A DNA stretch of 64,000 nt from Carya illinoinensis (GCF_018687715.1 NC_056757.1:21292501-21356500), one strand, 5' to 3'. Shown: positions 34,901 to 46,421, counted from the first letter of the stretch. The notes: generated by a model from the sequence alone, not told the origin. Made by a program: numbers and translations.

Positions 34901-36384
34901 AGGACGTCTCCAAACAACCTCCCAAATGTTTCTAGTCAATTATAATTTCCATACAAAACTTGATCAAACACTAAAAAATTCTCTCTATAAACTTTGGAAC
35001 TCAAGCAACAAGGTGTCAAGTTATAAAGCAAAATCAACTGAAAAACGTGGATAATGTCCAAAGTTTCATTTTTTTTAACGATACAATGTTTTAAGCTTAC
35101 GATTTTTTTATAATAGAAAATTTCATTACCGACTAAATAAAACATTTACTTAGCAGCATCTACAAGTAAATAAGATCAGAAGGAGAATTCCATCATACAA
35201 CAGTATCACTTATACATTTGGCATAAATAACAAGTAAATGAGCAGCTCCATTGCCTTCATTACCAACATGGGATACTTCATAGAAACCAAAAGACTAAAG
35301 TAGGTATTTGATCTCTGCAAGAATCATTACAAGAAGATTGTTTAATTGTATCTAGTTATTTCCTACGAAAAAGGACTATTTTTTGCCAAAATGAGTTTAT
35401 TTTAGTCGCAAATAGTCATTTTCTTCACATATAATCTGTCACAAATAATCATTTTTCTTATGGTGAATAGAGCCTTAATGAGATGAAAGCATAGGACCTC
35501 CAGTTAGACAATCTAATATCCATGAAGAATCACCTTCTAAAATAACATTTGAGAAACCTATATTACACAGCATTTGTAGCCAGTGGCAGAGCCACATTGT
35601 ACCAAGGCCCCCCAAAACTTTTTGAAATCATATAATAACCCATAGATTTTATGCATAATTCTATAAATATAGTAAAAGACTACCCAAAAAAAAATTATAA
35701 TCTCCATGTGCTCTCTATTTTTAAAAAAAAAAAAATTCAATATACCTAGAAATGTCTCTCTCCAATTTTTCTTTTTATAGTACCAAAATTTTGTTTAATT
35801 TTTATATATGATCTCTTTTCAAGGAGGTGGTTTTTCTAAAATTAAAATTAGAATTAAATTTTAAAGAAATAATAAACTTATTAATATGAATTCCAAAGTT
35901 GTTTATTATACATGTATTGGGTTTCTTAATATGGAATCAAAAGTGAAAATATAAGAAAGATTATTTAAAATCAATGATCTATATGAAAATACTTTGTAGT
36001 TATGTTTTTATAATTTTTCAATCTCTTTTTAATTTATATAAGATAATTGATATTTATAGTCCTAGGACCAGGTACAAATCTCGCCCACTCCCGTTGAAAA
36101 AAGTAGATAAATCTAGGATCCACATGAAAAAAATTATTTTTAATGGCGAACTTTACTTTTTTTCAAATGAAGTGTGTAGAGCTTACATACCCTATATTTA
36201 GCATTACTTTTTACATAAATGTGTCATACAATAGAAAAATTGGCCCCCCTCAACATAATTGCTGGTTTCGCCACTGTTTGTATCCCTTTAAGTACTACAC
36301 TAGCATACAAATCATCCACCTTTGCAACACCCTCTTCATTTTTGCTCATAGCTATAATAACAACACTCCTTGCATCCCTTAAGA
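34901..36384. other. Non-coding interval
   Basis: Apart from the short repeat at 35365-35465 (similar to 8781-8890: 'gactatttttt', 'caaatagtcattttctt'), no feature can be supported. Confidence 0.4.
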
Positions 36385-36830
36385 TCAATGTTTCGGTAAC
36401 CGTTTCAGTTAAGGCACTAGAACAAAATATATATTTCGATATCGGTACCATTTCGGGATAGTTTATATATAATAAATTAATTATATATGTATAAATTATA
36501 TTTCAAAATAATCTCAATACAAATCTTAAAAAGTTAAAATACATATTTATAAAACTCAATAATACCTCTAAGTTAAGAAAATAGTCTTCAGATATGAGAA
36601 TTTGAGTGAAAATTATGACAAAATCAGAATTTTTACTTTAATTACAAAAATTTACTAATTTTGGCCAGTACAGGTACACCGAAAATCAACGGATATTGAC
36701 CGAAACGTACCGATACGACCGGTATTTGACCCAATACGAAACAGATGCATTTTCTATATCGGTCACTATTCCGATACGAGAAATACCAGTTGTACTGGTC
36801 AATATGGTACGGAATTCAAAATATTACTTA
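36385..36830 (+). repeat. GGTACC-motif repeat element, copy B
   Basis: It shares with 33285-33702 the order 'caatgttt', 'aaggcact(a/g)', 'cggtacc(a/g)tttcg', AT core, 'cgaccggta(t)', 'caatacgaaacag', 'ggtacgg', 'aaaatatta'. Same orientation; considerable divergence. Confidence 0.55.
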
Positions 36831-36868
36831 AGATAGCACAAGATCTAACTTTAAGTGAATCCTGACTA

Positions 36869-37076
36869 GTTTGTTTTCACAAATCATCTCAATTTATCTC
36901 ATCTCATCTCATTAAATTATTACAACTTTCTCAAATCCTCACACAAAATAAAATAAACAATTTAACTTTTTCAAATATAAAAAAAATAATAATATTAAGA
37001 AAATATATTGTAACAATATTTTATTTAACTTTTAACTTTAATCTCAATTCATCTGATCTCATCTGTGAAAACAAAC
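36869..37076 (-). mobile_element. 'gagatgagatgag' MITE with 13-bp inverted ends and TA flanks
   Basis: It begins GTTTGTTTTCACA and ends TGTGAAAACAAAC, perfect inverted ends, with TA on both sides (36867-36868, 37077-37078). A TA duplication points to a Tc1/mariner-type origin. The inside follows the family order in reverse ('tttatctcatctcatctca', 'ctttctcaaatcctcacac'). This copy best defines the family ends. Confidence 0.75.
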
Positions 37077-37078
37077 TA

Positions 37079-37281
37079 AATTGGGATCAAAATTCAGGAG
37101 GTGCTTGCCATTTCAGAAATTTTCCCTTTACAGTTAAGCATCTATTTAACTTCAATGTTCTGTAACTGTGAACATGTGCTAAACAACTATCAATGATCGA
37201 CAAAGGAGTCCAATCAATGGCTTTATACAAACCAAGATTCCTGCATCGCCACATTCCCCATGCAATAGTTAAGAAAGTAGA
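37079..37281 (-). pseudogene. LINE remnant, downstream half (split by chromovirus)
   Basis: The minus strand reads 'TFLTIAWGMWRCRNLGLYKA', then 'CLTVKGKFLKWQAPPEF*', typical of the segment between the zinc finger and RNase H of plant L1 elements. It joins in frame with 46427-46872 when the inserted element and one GTAGA copy are removed. Its far end abuts the MITE at 36869-37076. Confidence 0.7.
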
Positions 37282-39314
37282 TGTGATGACCCGCTTTTAA
37301 GTGTATTTTCGCTGAAATAATTGTTTTTATTTTAATTAATATATCAGATATTTTATTTTATTTTAGTTGCGTTTTTAAAGTCGGTTTTTAATTTATTTTA
37401 ATTTATTTGAGGTTGTGTTTTATTTCTTTTAGTTGTTTTTGTGGTTTTAATCTTTTTGGCGGTTTGTTTCTTTTTCCCGGAGTGAGGACTGGACCTCATT
37501 TCTTTTCACATCTTTTTTTTCTTTTTCTTTTTCTCTTTTTCCTTTTTTCTTTTTCCCTTCTTTTCTTTTTTCTTCTTTTTTCTTTTTTCTCTTTCTTTTC
37601 TCTCTCCTCTCTCCCGCTCGATTCGGACCCCCCCCCCCCCGTGCTCTCTCTCTCTTCTCTCTCTCTCCCTACGCCGGTGTCACCTTCCCTAAGCCCTACC
37701 GCCGCCGTCCGGCCACCGTTCGGCCTCCCACCGGTCCCATTCTCTTCCTCTCCTTCCGGTCTACCTTCCCTCCAAAACCCACCCCCAACCGGCCGGCCAT
37801 TTGGCCGGAAAAAGCTTCCAAAGGGCGCACGGATTTTGCTCCGATCCGCCGCCGTCGCTCCACCTCCGGCCACCATTTCTTCACCACTTCATCACCGACT
37901 CCTTGCCGTCCTAACCCACCTATTTCCGGCCTCCAACGACCACCGGAACAGCTCCTACGAGTTTAGTTTCCGTTTTGGGTAATCCGGCCATTTCCGGCCA
38001 TTCCGCCGCCACCCACGGCCGTCCGTCGCTTCCAATAGCTTCACAACCATCCCTAGACCATTCCCTATCAATTTCGTGACCTAGTTTGTCCCCGTTCAAA
38101 AGTGGGTTTTTCGGACCCACGGCCACAGTGAAATTTCACTGTGACGTTGCTGCTTTTCCGCCGTTTGCAACGCCTCGTGTTTTCTAAAATTGCCGTATAG
38201 CGCTGTAAGTATTTTCCAAACCCTATTTACAGATTTAAATATATATTGCTCATTCAATAAATATTTGTTGTTGGTTGTTGATTCCGGACTGAGTCCGAGG
38301 AGTTTCGGGGGTCGGATGGATGGAGGACGGAGTTGTCTGTTTTATTGATTTATGTTGTTGGATTATTTTATTATGCATTGATATGGCATTTCATGGTGCA
38401 TGCACGTGTGTGTGGGTTTATGAGAAAAGCCTGTGTTTTGGCGTGAGTGTGTTGCGGGTGCGTGGGTATCACGAGCCCAAGCCGGGATGGGTTATTATCT
38501 CGGTGGAGCTCCTCTGGTCACTCGGGAGCGGAATAAACTGAGTGATGTCCCCTGAGTTATCGAAAGCGATAATGGGAGCGGGACTAGGGGGTGCTTGGCT
38601 ACGAACGCGCCGGGCGCGGAACCGGGCATCGGCCTACTCACCGACTCCGTGGCCCTTCGCTGGCGAGGGCTAGAGGATGCTTGGCTACGCACGCGCGGGG
38701 CGCGGAACTGGGCATCGCTCGTTGGGTGTCACATGCGTGGCGGTACTCTGCGGTGTGACACTGAAGCCAGGGTGTGCGGATGACCCCTAGGGGAGGTCAT
38801 GGTGCATACGGTTAAAATTGGATAATGGTTGAGATGTCAAATGTGTCTTTTGGCGTGCGTGGAAAACTTGTGTTTTACGGGTTTGTGCATTGGGCATGTT
38901 TCATGCATCTTGTTTGAGTTATATGTGTTTTTATCTGGTAGTGTTTGGGTTTTACTTACCTGCGGTACCATTCGTGGTTCCGTAGCTTTTGGTGCAGGAG
39001 ATGAGGTTGAGGAGGAAGAGGCTGAGCCCGAGGACGCGGCTCCGCCGGGTTGCTGATGTTATCTTTTTATTTGTTTAAAACTGTATTTGTGATATATGTA
39101 ATATTTTATCTATGTATGTTTTAAACAGCTTGTACTACGTTAAGAAAAATTCTGGTACTTAGTTATGACTTTCTTATCCGCTGCGTGTCTCTCTGTACAC
39201 AATTGCTGCCTTGCACACACTCGGCACCCGTCGATGGGATGGTGACCCGGGGTGTCACCATCCGGACGTCTCAATTTCCCCGTGTTCGGGCGTGGGGATT
39301 TTGGGGGCGTCACA
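37282..39314 (+). repeat. 5' LTR of the chromovirus (2033 bp)
   Basis: Starts TGTGATGACCCGC and ends GGCGTCACA. It contains a long CT tract, a C13 run (37628-37640), and a GC-rich zone with two direct copies of 'gcttggctacg(a/c)acgcg' (about 38594 and 38679). Open frames inside are low-complexity or shared with the 3' LTR and are not genes. Confidence 0.95.
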
Positions 39315-39316
39315 GG

Positions 39317-39328
39317 TGGTATCAGAGC
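39317..39328 (+). promoter_or_regulatory. Primer-binding site (initiator tRNA-Met)
   Basis: TGGTATCAGAGC lies two bases after the 5' LTR. This is the standard plant primer site complementary to the 3' end of initiator methionine tRNA, from which minus-strand DNA synthesis starts. Confidence 0.92.
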
Positions 39329-39587
39329 GGTTTGGCTCTGGGTAAAACCACAAGTCCCGTAGGTAGTACCAGAATGTTTTTAAAGTTGTGTTTTAAAATT
39401 ATGTTAAGTATAGTTGTTTTATTTGTTTTATTTGTTTATGTTTGTTTGCTTGTTTTATTTAGTTATGTTTTGGCATGCGGGTTTCTTTTGTTTCTCGCTG
39501 CGTGGTGCTGTTTTTGTTTTGTTGGTTTTATGATGGTTTTTTTTTGTTTTCTTAAAGGAGGGTCAAGGGTGGTGTTGTGACAGAATT

Positions 39588-40805
39588 ATGGGGAGACCAG
39601 GTAGACCAAGGAAAAATACTCAGGAACCGCAAGACAATACATCCAGGGATGACTCCATAGCCGAAGCAATTCGGCAGATGACGGAGTTCATGCAACAGAA
39701 TATTAGGCCACAACAGGCAGGGCCTTGGCCACCACAAGGACCTTGGCCACCACAAGGGGGTCCTTGGCCACCATCAGGAGGGCCTTATCCACCATCAGGA
39801 GGGCCCTATCCACCGTCAGGAGAGCCTTGTCCGCCACAGGGAATGTATTGGCCACAACCAGGAGGTCCCTGGCCATATCAGGGAGGGCCTTGGATGTATC
39901 AAGGAGGGTCCAGTAGCACGGTGCAAGCTGGGTGCACCTATGAGCGCTTCTTGGCGCATAGGACTCCACACTTCAATGGGAATGAGGATCCACTTCAGGC
40001 TGGGAAATGGATCAAAGATTTGGAGAAGACTTTGGAGGTGAGTGGGTGCACTGAAGCACAACAAGTACTCTATGCCAGCTACCTCTTACAAGGTATCGCT
40101 TCTGATTGGTGGGATACCAGGAGGGTGATGTTGGAAGCTGAACTGGGATCTTTCGCTGCGGTGACCTGGCAGCGTTTCAAGAAGGAATTCAATGACCGCT
40201 TCTTTCCCGCATCGGTAAGGAAGCAAAAGGCAAGAGAATTCTCTAATCTGGTCCAAGGGGGCGCAACAGTGGAACAATACGCCCGGAGGTTCATAGAACT
40301 GGAGCGGTTTGCTCCTCATCTTGTTGCCACAGAGGAGCTGCGAGCTGAGCGTTTTCAGGAGGGACTACGCCCTGATATACGCCGTTTGGTGGTCAGCCAT
40401 CGGATATCCACTTTTCAGGAGTTAGTGGATGTGGCCACCCTTATAGAGCGGGAAGGAAGCAGCTCGGGTTCGCCTCAGAAGTTTGTTCAGCGGACTGGAA
40501 CCCGATCTCAAGCATCCTCCAGTGTTCGCATGGGAGGACGTATGCCTGTTTGTGGGGTTTGTAATAGAGCTCATGAGGGCGAGTGTCGCACGAGTAGCGG
40601 ACCCCAGTGTTATCGGTGCGGTCAAGTGGGACATATAGTTCGGGATTGCCCCGTCAGAGCTCAAGGAAGCCGTGGAGGTAGACACGGTGGAAGAACCAAC
40701 CCGAGACAAGCAGTGCAAGCCCGAGTTTATGCTGTCACGCCCGGAGAGGTGGACGATGAGGCACCAGCGACCCATGATGCTGGAGTAATCACAGGTATGG
40801 ATTAA
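39588..40805 (+). CDS. Gag polyprotein of the Tekay chromovirus
   Basis: 405 residues; forms the virus-like particle and packages element RNA. The N-terminus has a basic 'MGRPGRPRKN' start, then a tandem Pro/Gly/Trp-rich repeat (residues about 45-105, units like PPSGGPY and PPQGGPW). The retrotransposon Gag core (about 115-290) contains 'FLAHRTPHFNGNEDPLQAGK' and 'WQRFKKEFNDRFFPASVRKQ'. Near the end are a CX2CX3HX3C cluster (CGVCNRAHEGEC) and a classic CX2CX4HX4C zinc knuckle (CYRCGQVGHIVRDC). The reading frame stops at 40803 within what looks like an intron. If that is removed, Gag continues into Pol after codon 402. No frameshift or stop damage. Confidence 0.92.
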   Translation: MGRPGRPRKNTQEPQDNTSRDDSIAEAIRQMTEFMQQNIRPQQAGPWPPQGPWPPQGGPWPPSGGPYPPSGGPYPPSGEPCPPQGMYWPQPGGPWPYQGGPWMYQGGSSSTVQAGCTYERFLAHRTPHFNGNEDPLQAGKWIKDLEKTLEVSGCTEAQQVLYASYLLQGIASDWWDTRRVMLEAELGSFAAVTWQRFKKEFNDRFFPASVRKQKAREFSNLVQGGATVEQYARRFIELERFAPHLVATEELRAERFQEGLRPDIRRLVVSHRISTFQELVDVATLIEREGSSSGSPQKFVQRTGTRSQASSSVRMGGRMPVCGVCNRAHEGECRTSSGPQCYRCGQVGHIVRDCPVRAQGSRGGRHGGRTNPRQAVQARVYAVTPGEVDDEAPATHDAGVITGMD

Positions 40806-40892
40806 TTTAATCTTTTAAGTTGGATTTATTTTTGGTATATTTGGTTTCTTCGTTGTTTTTTTTGGATTTCATGGGTTGTGTGTTTGGTTCAG
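40795..40892 (+). other. Candidate 98-nt intron between gag and pol
   Basis: It begins ACAG|GTATGG and ends TTGGTTCAG|G, good plant donor and acceptor contexts, and is strongly U-rich with 'gattaat'/'tttaat' branch-like strings. It contains a TAA in the gag frame (40803-40805) and a TAA in the pol frame (40808-40810), so neither simple readthrough nor frameshift would link the frames. Removal joins codon 403 exactly (G + GA) and gives one open frame of 1529 residues; the joined region reads [22 protein letters not shown], matching the uninterrupted layout of relatives. Splicing is inferred. Confidence 0.7.
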
Positions 40893-43800
40893 GAAGAGTC
40901 CGTTTGTATGAGTTTTATGCTTGTACCTTGTTTGATTCTGGTGCTTCACGATCGTTTGTGTCTTCCACATTTGCTCGGGTGTGTAACTTGGTCACGGAAC
41001 CGTTGCCGAAGGCTATGGTAGTGGCGCTGCCCGACGGCGAGATGGTGTGGTGTTCCAAGGTTGCTTTGGGATGCCCGTTAAATTTTGAGGGAAGATTTTT
41101 GGATGCTGATCTGGTGGTATTCAAGCTGTTGGGTTTTGATATCATCCTCGGGATGGATTGGCTATACCGATATTCTGCGACTATTAATTGCAGAAGTCGG
41201 ACAATTAGCTTTCAGCTTCCGGATGGTGATTGTCTGGAATTTGCGGGGAGTAGATTAAAAGAAAAGCCGATGATTATATCGGCGATACAGGCAAGAAGAG
41301 AGATTGCATGGGGAGCGGATGCATTCTTGGTTCAGATGGTGTCCACGCCGTCTGAGAAGAAGTCCTTGGCAGACATTCCAGTTGTGGAAGAGTTCCCCGA
41401 TGTGTTTGTGGATGACTTGCCCGGACTACCCCCCGTGCGAGAGATGGAGTTTGTTATAGACTTGGAACCTGGAGCGGCTCCTGTGCATAAGGCTCCTTAC
41501 CGCATGGCACCGGCTGAATTGAAAGAGTTGAAGACTCAGTTGCAAGAATTAGTAGAGAAGGGGTTTATTCAGCCTAGTACGTCGCCGTGGGGTGCTCCAG
41601 TTTTATTTGTTAAAAAGAAAGATGGAACCCTTCGTATGTGCATTGACTATAGGGAGTTGAACAAGGTGACCATCAAAAATAAATACCCTCTCCCGCGGAT
41701 TGATGACTTGTTTGACCAACTTCAAGGAGCAGCGGTGTTCTCTAAAATTGATCTGAGGTCAGGATACTACCAGCTGAGAATCAGAGAGCAGGATGTGCCG
41801 AAAACTGCCTTCAGGTCGAGGTATGGACACTATGAATTTAAGGTGATGCCGTTTGGGCTAGCTAATGCTCCTGCCGCTTTCATGGATTTGATGAATCGGG
41901 TGTTCCAACCTTATCTGGATTCCTTCGTGGTAGTATTTATTGATGATATACTGATTTATTCCCGAGATATTGAAGAGCATGTGTATCATCTTAGTCTGGT
42001 ACTTGAGAAATTGAGAGAGCACCAGTTGTACGCCAAGCTCAGCAAGTGTGAGTTCTGGTTGGAAGAAGTTAAATTTCTTGGGCATGTAATTTCTCAGGGT
42101 GGAGTGGCAGTTGATCCCAGTAAGGTAGAAGCCATTTTGTCATGGCCACGCCCAACTACAGTACGCGAGATCAGGAGTTTCTTGGGGCTCGCCGGTTACT
42201 ACCGAAGGTTTGTAGAGGGTTTTGCTCGCTTATCCGGACCTCTCACAGCTTTGACTCGGAAGAATACAGAATTTGTTTGGTCAGAGAAATGTGAGAGAAG
42301 CTTCCAGGAATTGAAGAACAGGTTGACGACGGCACCAGTGTTAGCACTCCCAGAACCGCATAAGCCGTTTGTAGTCTTCAGTGATGCGTCTAAGTTCGGT
42401 TTGGGTTGTGTCCTTATGCAGGAAGGACGGGTTGTAGCCTATGCATCTCGTCAGCTTAAGGACCATGAGAAGAATTATCCGACGCATGATCTAGAGTTGG
42501 CTGCGATTGTTTTTGCACTCAAGATCTGGCGGCATTTCTTGTATGGGGAAGCTTGTGAGGTATTTACTGATCATAAGAGCTTGAAGCATTTGTTTTCCCA
42601 GAAAAATTTGAATATGAGGCAGAGGCGTTGGCTAGAGCTAATCAGTGACTATCAGTGTGAGATCAAGTACCACCCGGGGAAGGCTAACATAGTTGCTGAT
42701 GCTTTGAGCCGGAAGTCTCATTTGGAGGATGAAGCCGAACCGTCAGAAATGGATTCGTTACTTTATGGGATGAGAAGGCTCCTTATAGAGAGTTCGCAGC
42801 AAGTAGAGATTTTGTCTTCGGTTCTGGACATTCGGGTAATAGATTTTGAAGAATTGAAAGCTCTCCAAAGAAAGGATCAGAAGCTGCTGAACATCAGGAA
42901 AAGAGTCCGAAAATCTCGAGGGCCGTTGCACTATAGCATGGATAGTGATGGAATACTTCGGTTCCGAGATCGCAGAGTGATCCCGAAGGACGCAGATTTC
43001 AAAGAACGAATCATGGCGGAAGCTCATGCGGCCCCGTATTCAGTTCATCCCGGCAGTACAAAGATGTATCGAGACTTGAAGAAAAATTACTGGTGGGATG
43101 GAATGAAGAAGGACGTTGCCTTATATGTGGAGAAATGCCACACGTGTCGCCAGGTAAAGGCCGAGCATCAGAGACCTGCAGGTATGCTCCAACCCCTCCC
43201 TATTCCTGAGTGGAAATGGGATGATATCACGATGGACTTCGTAGTGGGTTTGCCGAGAACGCCTAGTGGGAAGAATTCTGTTTGGGTGATCGTGGACCGG
43301 TTAACGAAGAGTGCTCATTTTCTGCCTGTTAACAACACTGACTCTTTGGGTAAGTTGACTCGTTTGTATGTCAAGGAGATAGTGCGACTACACGGTGTAC
43401 CGAAGAGTATAGTGTCGGATCGAGACCCGAGGTTTACGTCGCAGTTCTGGAAGAGTTTGCAGGCAGCTTTGGGTACTAAGTTGAAGTTCAGTACTGCTTA
43501 TCACCCGCAGACAGATGGCCAGTCAGAGCGCACCATCCAGACTCTGGAAGACATGTTGCGAGCTTGTGCCCTGGAATTCCAAGGGAGTTGGGAAAATCAT
43601 TTGCCGCTCATTGAGTTTGCCTACAATAACAGCTACCATGCGACCATTCAGATGGCTCCCTATGAAGCTCTTTATGGGAGAAAGTGTAGGTCGCCCTTGT
43701 GTTGGGATGAAGTTGGGGAGAGTAGGGTAATTGGACCCGAAATAATTCAGGAAATGCAAAGCCAAGTCCGGATCATCAGAGAAAAAATGGCGGCAGCTCA

Positions 43801-44275
43801 GAGTCGCCAGAAAAGCTACGCTGATACCAGGAGGAGAGAATTGTCATTTGAAATTGGTGATTGGGTTTATCTTAAAGTCTCTCCCATGAGAGGTGTTAAG
43901 CGTTTCGGTAAGAAAAGGAAACTAGATCCGAGGTACGTCGGCCCTTTTCAGATTCTAGAGAGAGTAGGGTCCGTCGCCTATAGAGTTGCTTTGCCGGATT
44001 ATTTTGGGGATGTTCATGATGTCTTCCACGTATCATCCCTGAAGAAGAGCTTTGGGCAGCAAGAGCCACGTTTCGTTGACCCAGCAGGTATTCAGTTGCA
44101 ACCGGATCTCACTTACGAGGTTGTTCCATCGCAGATTTTGGATTGGAAGGAGCAACAATTGAGGTCCAAGACGATACCGTTGGTTAAAGTGGCTTGGGGA
44201 GATCCGTTAGCTCAAGACTTCTCTTGGGAGCGAGCAGCGGACATGAGGGAGCTATATCCATATTTGTTTGAATGA
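40893..44275 (+). CDS. Pol polyprotein with chromodomain (protease, RT, RNase H, integrase)
   Basis: The open frame runs from the acceptor site; an upstream ATG at 40820 falls in the candidate intron and is probably not used. In order: aspartic protease with LFDSGAS; reverse transcriptase with '[16 protein letters not shown]' and the catalytic VVFIDDIL box; RNase H with '[11 protein letters not shown]', '[10 protein letters not shown]', '[10 protein letters not shown]' and 'VADALSR'; integrase with the HHCC finger (SVHPG...KCHTCRQ) and D,D,E residues in [14 protein letters not shown] and QTDGQSERT; and finally a chromodomain ('[17 protein letters not shown]', 'VAWG', '[17 protein letters not shown]'). 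Chromodomains guide integration to certain chromatin. No stop or frameshift; all catalytic residues visible, so it may be active. Confidence 0.95.
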
Positions 44276-44380
44276 TGAAGGTATGTAATTTTAATCTTGG
44301 TCTCAGTTGGTTCATGTGCGTTTGTGTGGCTTGGTTTAAGTTGGTGGTGATCTTGCAATTTCGAGGACGAAATTGTTTTT

Positions 44381-44393
44381 AAGGAGGGGAGGA
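44381..44393 (+). promoter_or_regulatory. Polypurine tract
   Basis: AAGGAGGGGAGGA directly precedes the 3' LTR and would prime plus-strand DNA synthesis. Confidence 0.9.
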
Positions 44394-46421
44394 TGTGATG
44401 ACCCGCTTTTAAGTGTATTTTCGCTGAAATAATTGTTTTTATTTTAATTAATATATCAGATATTTTATTTTATTTTAGTTGCGTTTTTAAAGTCGGTTTT
44501 TAATTTATTTTAATTTATTTGAGGTTGTGTTTTATTTCTTTTAGTTGTTTTTGTGGTTTTAATCTTTTTGGCGGTTTGTTTCTTTTTCCCGGAGTGAGGA
44601 CTGGACCTCATTTCTTTTCACATCTTTTTTTTCTTTTTCTTTTTCTCTTTTTCCTTTTTTCTTTTTCCCTTCTTTTCTTTTTTCTTCTTTTTTCTTTTTT
44701 CTCTTTCTTTTCTCTCTCCTCTCTCCCGCTCGATTCGGACCCCCCCCGTGCTCTCTCTCTCTTCTCTCTCTCTCCCTACGCCGGTGTCACCTTCCCTAAG
44801 CCCTACCGCCGCCGTCCGGCCACCGTTCGGCCTCCCACCGGTCCCATTCTTTTCCTCTCCTTCCGGTCTACCTTCCCTCCAAAACCCACCCCCAACCGGC
44901 CGGCCATTTGGCCGGAAAAAGCTTCCAAAGGGCGCACGGATTTTGCTCCGATCCGCCGCCGTCGCTCCACCTCCGGCCACCATTTCTTCACCACTTCATC
45001 ACCGACTCCTTGCCGTCCTAACCCACCTATTTCCGGCCTCTAACGACCACCGGAACAGCTCCTACGAGCTTAGTTTCCGTTTTGGGTAATCCGGCCATTT
45101 CCGGCCATTCCGCCGCCACCCACGGCCGTCCGTCGCTTCCAATAGCTTCACAACCATCCCTAGACCATTCCCTATCAATTTCGTGACCTAGTTTGTCCCC
45201 GTTCAAAAGTGGGTTTTTCGGACCCACGGCCACAGTGAAATTTCACTGTGACGTTGCTGCTTTTCCGCCGTTTGCAACGCCTCGTGTTTTCTAAAATTGC
45301 CGTATAGCGCTGTAAGTATTTTCCAAACCCTATTTATAGATTTAAATATATATTGCTCATTCAATAAATATTTGTTGTTGGTTGTTGATTCCGGACTGAG
45401 TCCGAGGAGTTTCGGGGGTCGGATGGATGGAGGACGGAGTTGTCTGTTTTATTGATTTATGTTGTTGGATTATTTTATTATGCATTGATATGGCATTTCA
45501 TGGTGCATGCACGTGTGTGTGGGTTTATGAGAAAAGCCTGTGTTTTGGCGTGAGTGTGTTGCGGGTGCGTGGGTATCACGAGCCCAAGCCGGGATGGGTT
45601 ATTATCTCGGTGGAGCTCCTCTGGTCACTCGGGAGCGGAATAAACTGAGTGATGTCCCCTGAGTTATCGAAAGCGATAATGGGAGCGGGACTAGGGGGTG
45701 CTTGGCTACGAACGCGCCGGGCGCGGAACCGGGCATCGGCCTACTCACCGACTCCGTGGCCCTTCGCTGGCGAGGGCTAGAGGATGCTTGGCTACGCACG
45801 CGCGGGGCGCGGAACTGGGCATCGCTCGTTGGGTGTCACATGCGTGGCGGTACTCTGCGGTGTGACACTGGAGCCAGGGTGTGCGGATGACCCCTAGGGG
45901 AGGTCATGGTGCATACGGTTAAAATTGGATAATGGTTGAGATGTCAAATGTGTCTTTTGGCGTGCGTGGAAAACTTGTGTTTTACGGGTTTGTGCATTGG
46001 GCATGTTTCATGCATCTTGTTTGAGTTATATGTGTTTTTATCTGGTAGTGTTTGGGTTTTACTTACCTGCGGTACCATTCGTGGTTCCGTAGCTTTTGGT
46101 GCAGGAGATGAGGTTGAGGAGGAAGAGGCTAAGCCCGAGGACGCGGCTCCGCCGGGTTGCTGATGTTATCTTTTTATTTGTTTAAAACTGTATTTGTGAT
46201 ATATGTAATATTTTATCTATGTATGTTTTAAACAGCTTGTACTACGTTAAGAAAAATTCTGGTACTTAGTTATGACTTTCTTATCCGCTGCGTGTCTCTC
46301 TGTACACAATTGCTGCCTTGCACACACTCGGCACCCGTCGATGGGATGGTGACCCGGGGTGTCACCATCCGGACGTCTCAATTTCCCCGTGTTCGGGCGT
46401 GGGGATTTTGGGGGCGTCACA
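44394..46421 (+). repeat. 3' LTR of the chromovirus (2028 bp)
   Basis: Same sequence as the 5' LTR except, by eye, six transitions (for example near 44850, 45042, 45069, 45336, 45870 and 46131) and a C8 instead of C13 run. Followed by GTAGA. Confidence 0.95.

Larger units (their letters stand above)
37282..46421 (+). mobile_element. Complete Tekay-type Ty3/gypsy chromovirus
   Basis: A 9.1-kb element with two about 2.03-kb LTRs, a tRNA-iMet primer site, gag, pol (protease, RT, RNase H, integrase, C-terminal chromodomain), polypurine tract, and a perfect 5-base target duplication GTAGA (37277-37281, 46422-46426). By eye the LTRs differ by six transitions and a C-tract length change (13 versus 8), so insertion is recent. 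Coding frames are undamaged. The integrase chromodomain and [12 protein letters not shown]...[26 protein letters not shown] RT place it in the Tekay/Del lineage (family knowledge). It sits inside a minus-strand LINE. Confidence 0.95.

Noticed and set aside
37407..39580. Open frames inside the chromovirus LTRs (for example 37407-37982 and 44519-45043)
   Set aside because: They are translations of CT tracts and GC-rich LTR sequence, occur in both LTRs, and differ in frame because of the C-run length change.
40797..40830. Minus-one frameshift from gag to pol
   Set aside because: The pol frame has its own TAA at 40808-40810, just after the gag stop, so a slip before the gag stop would also terminate.
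40820..40892. Pol starting at the ATG at 40820
   Set aside because: The codons before 40893 encode a hydrophobic, low-complexity stretch unlike any Pol N-terminus and fit a U-rich intron. Protease homology begins after the acceptor.
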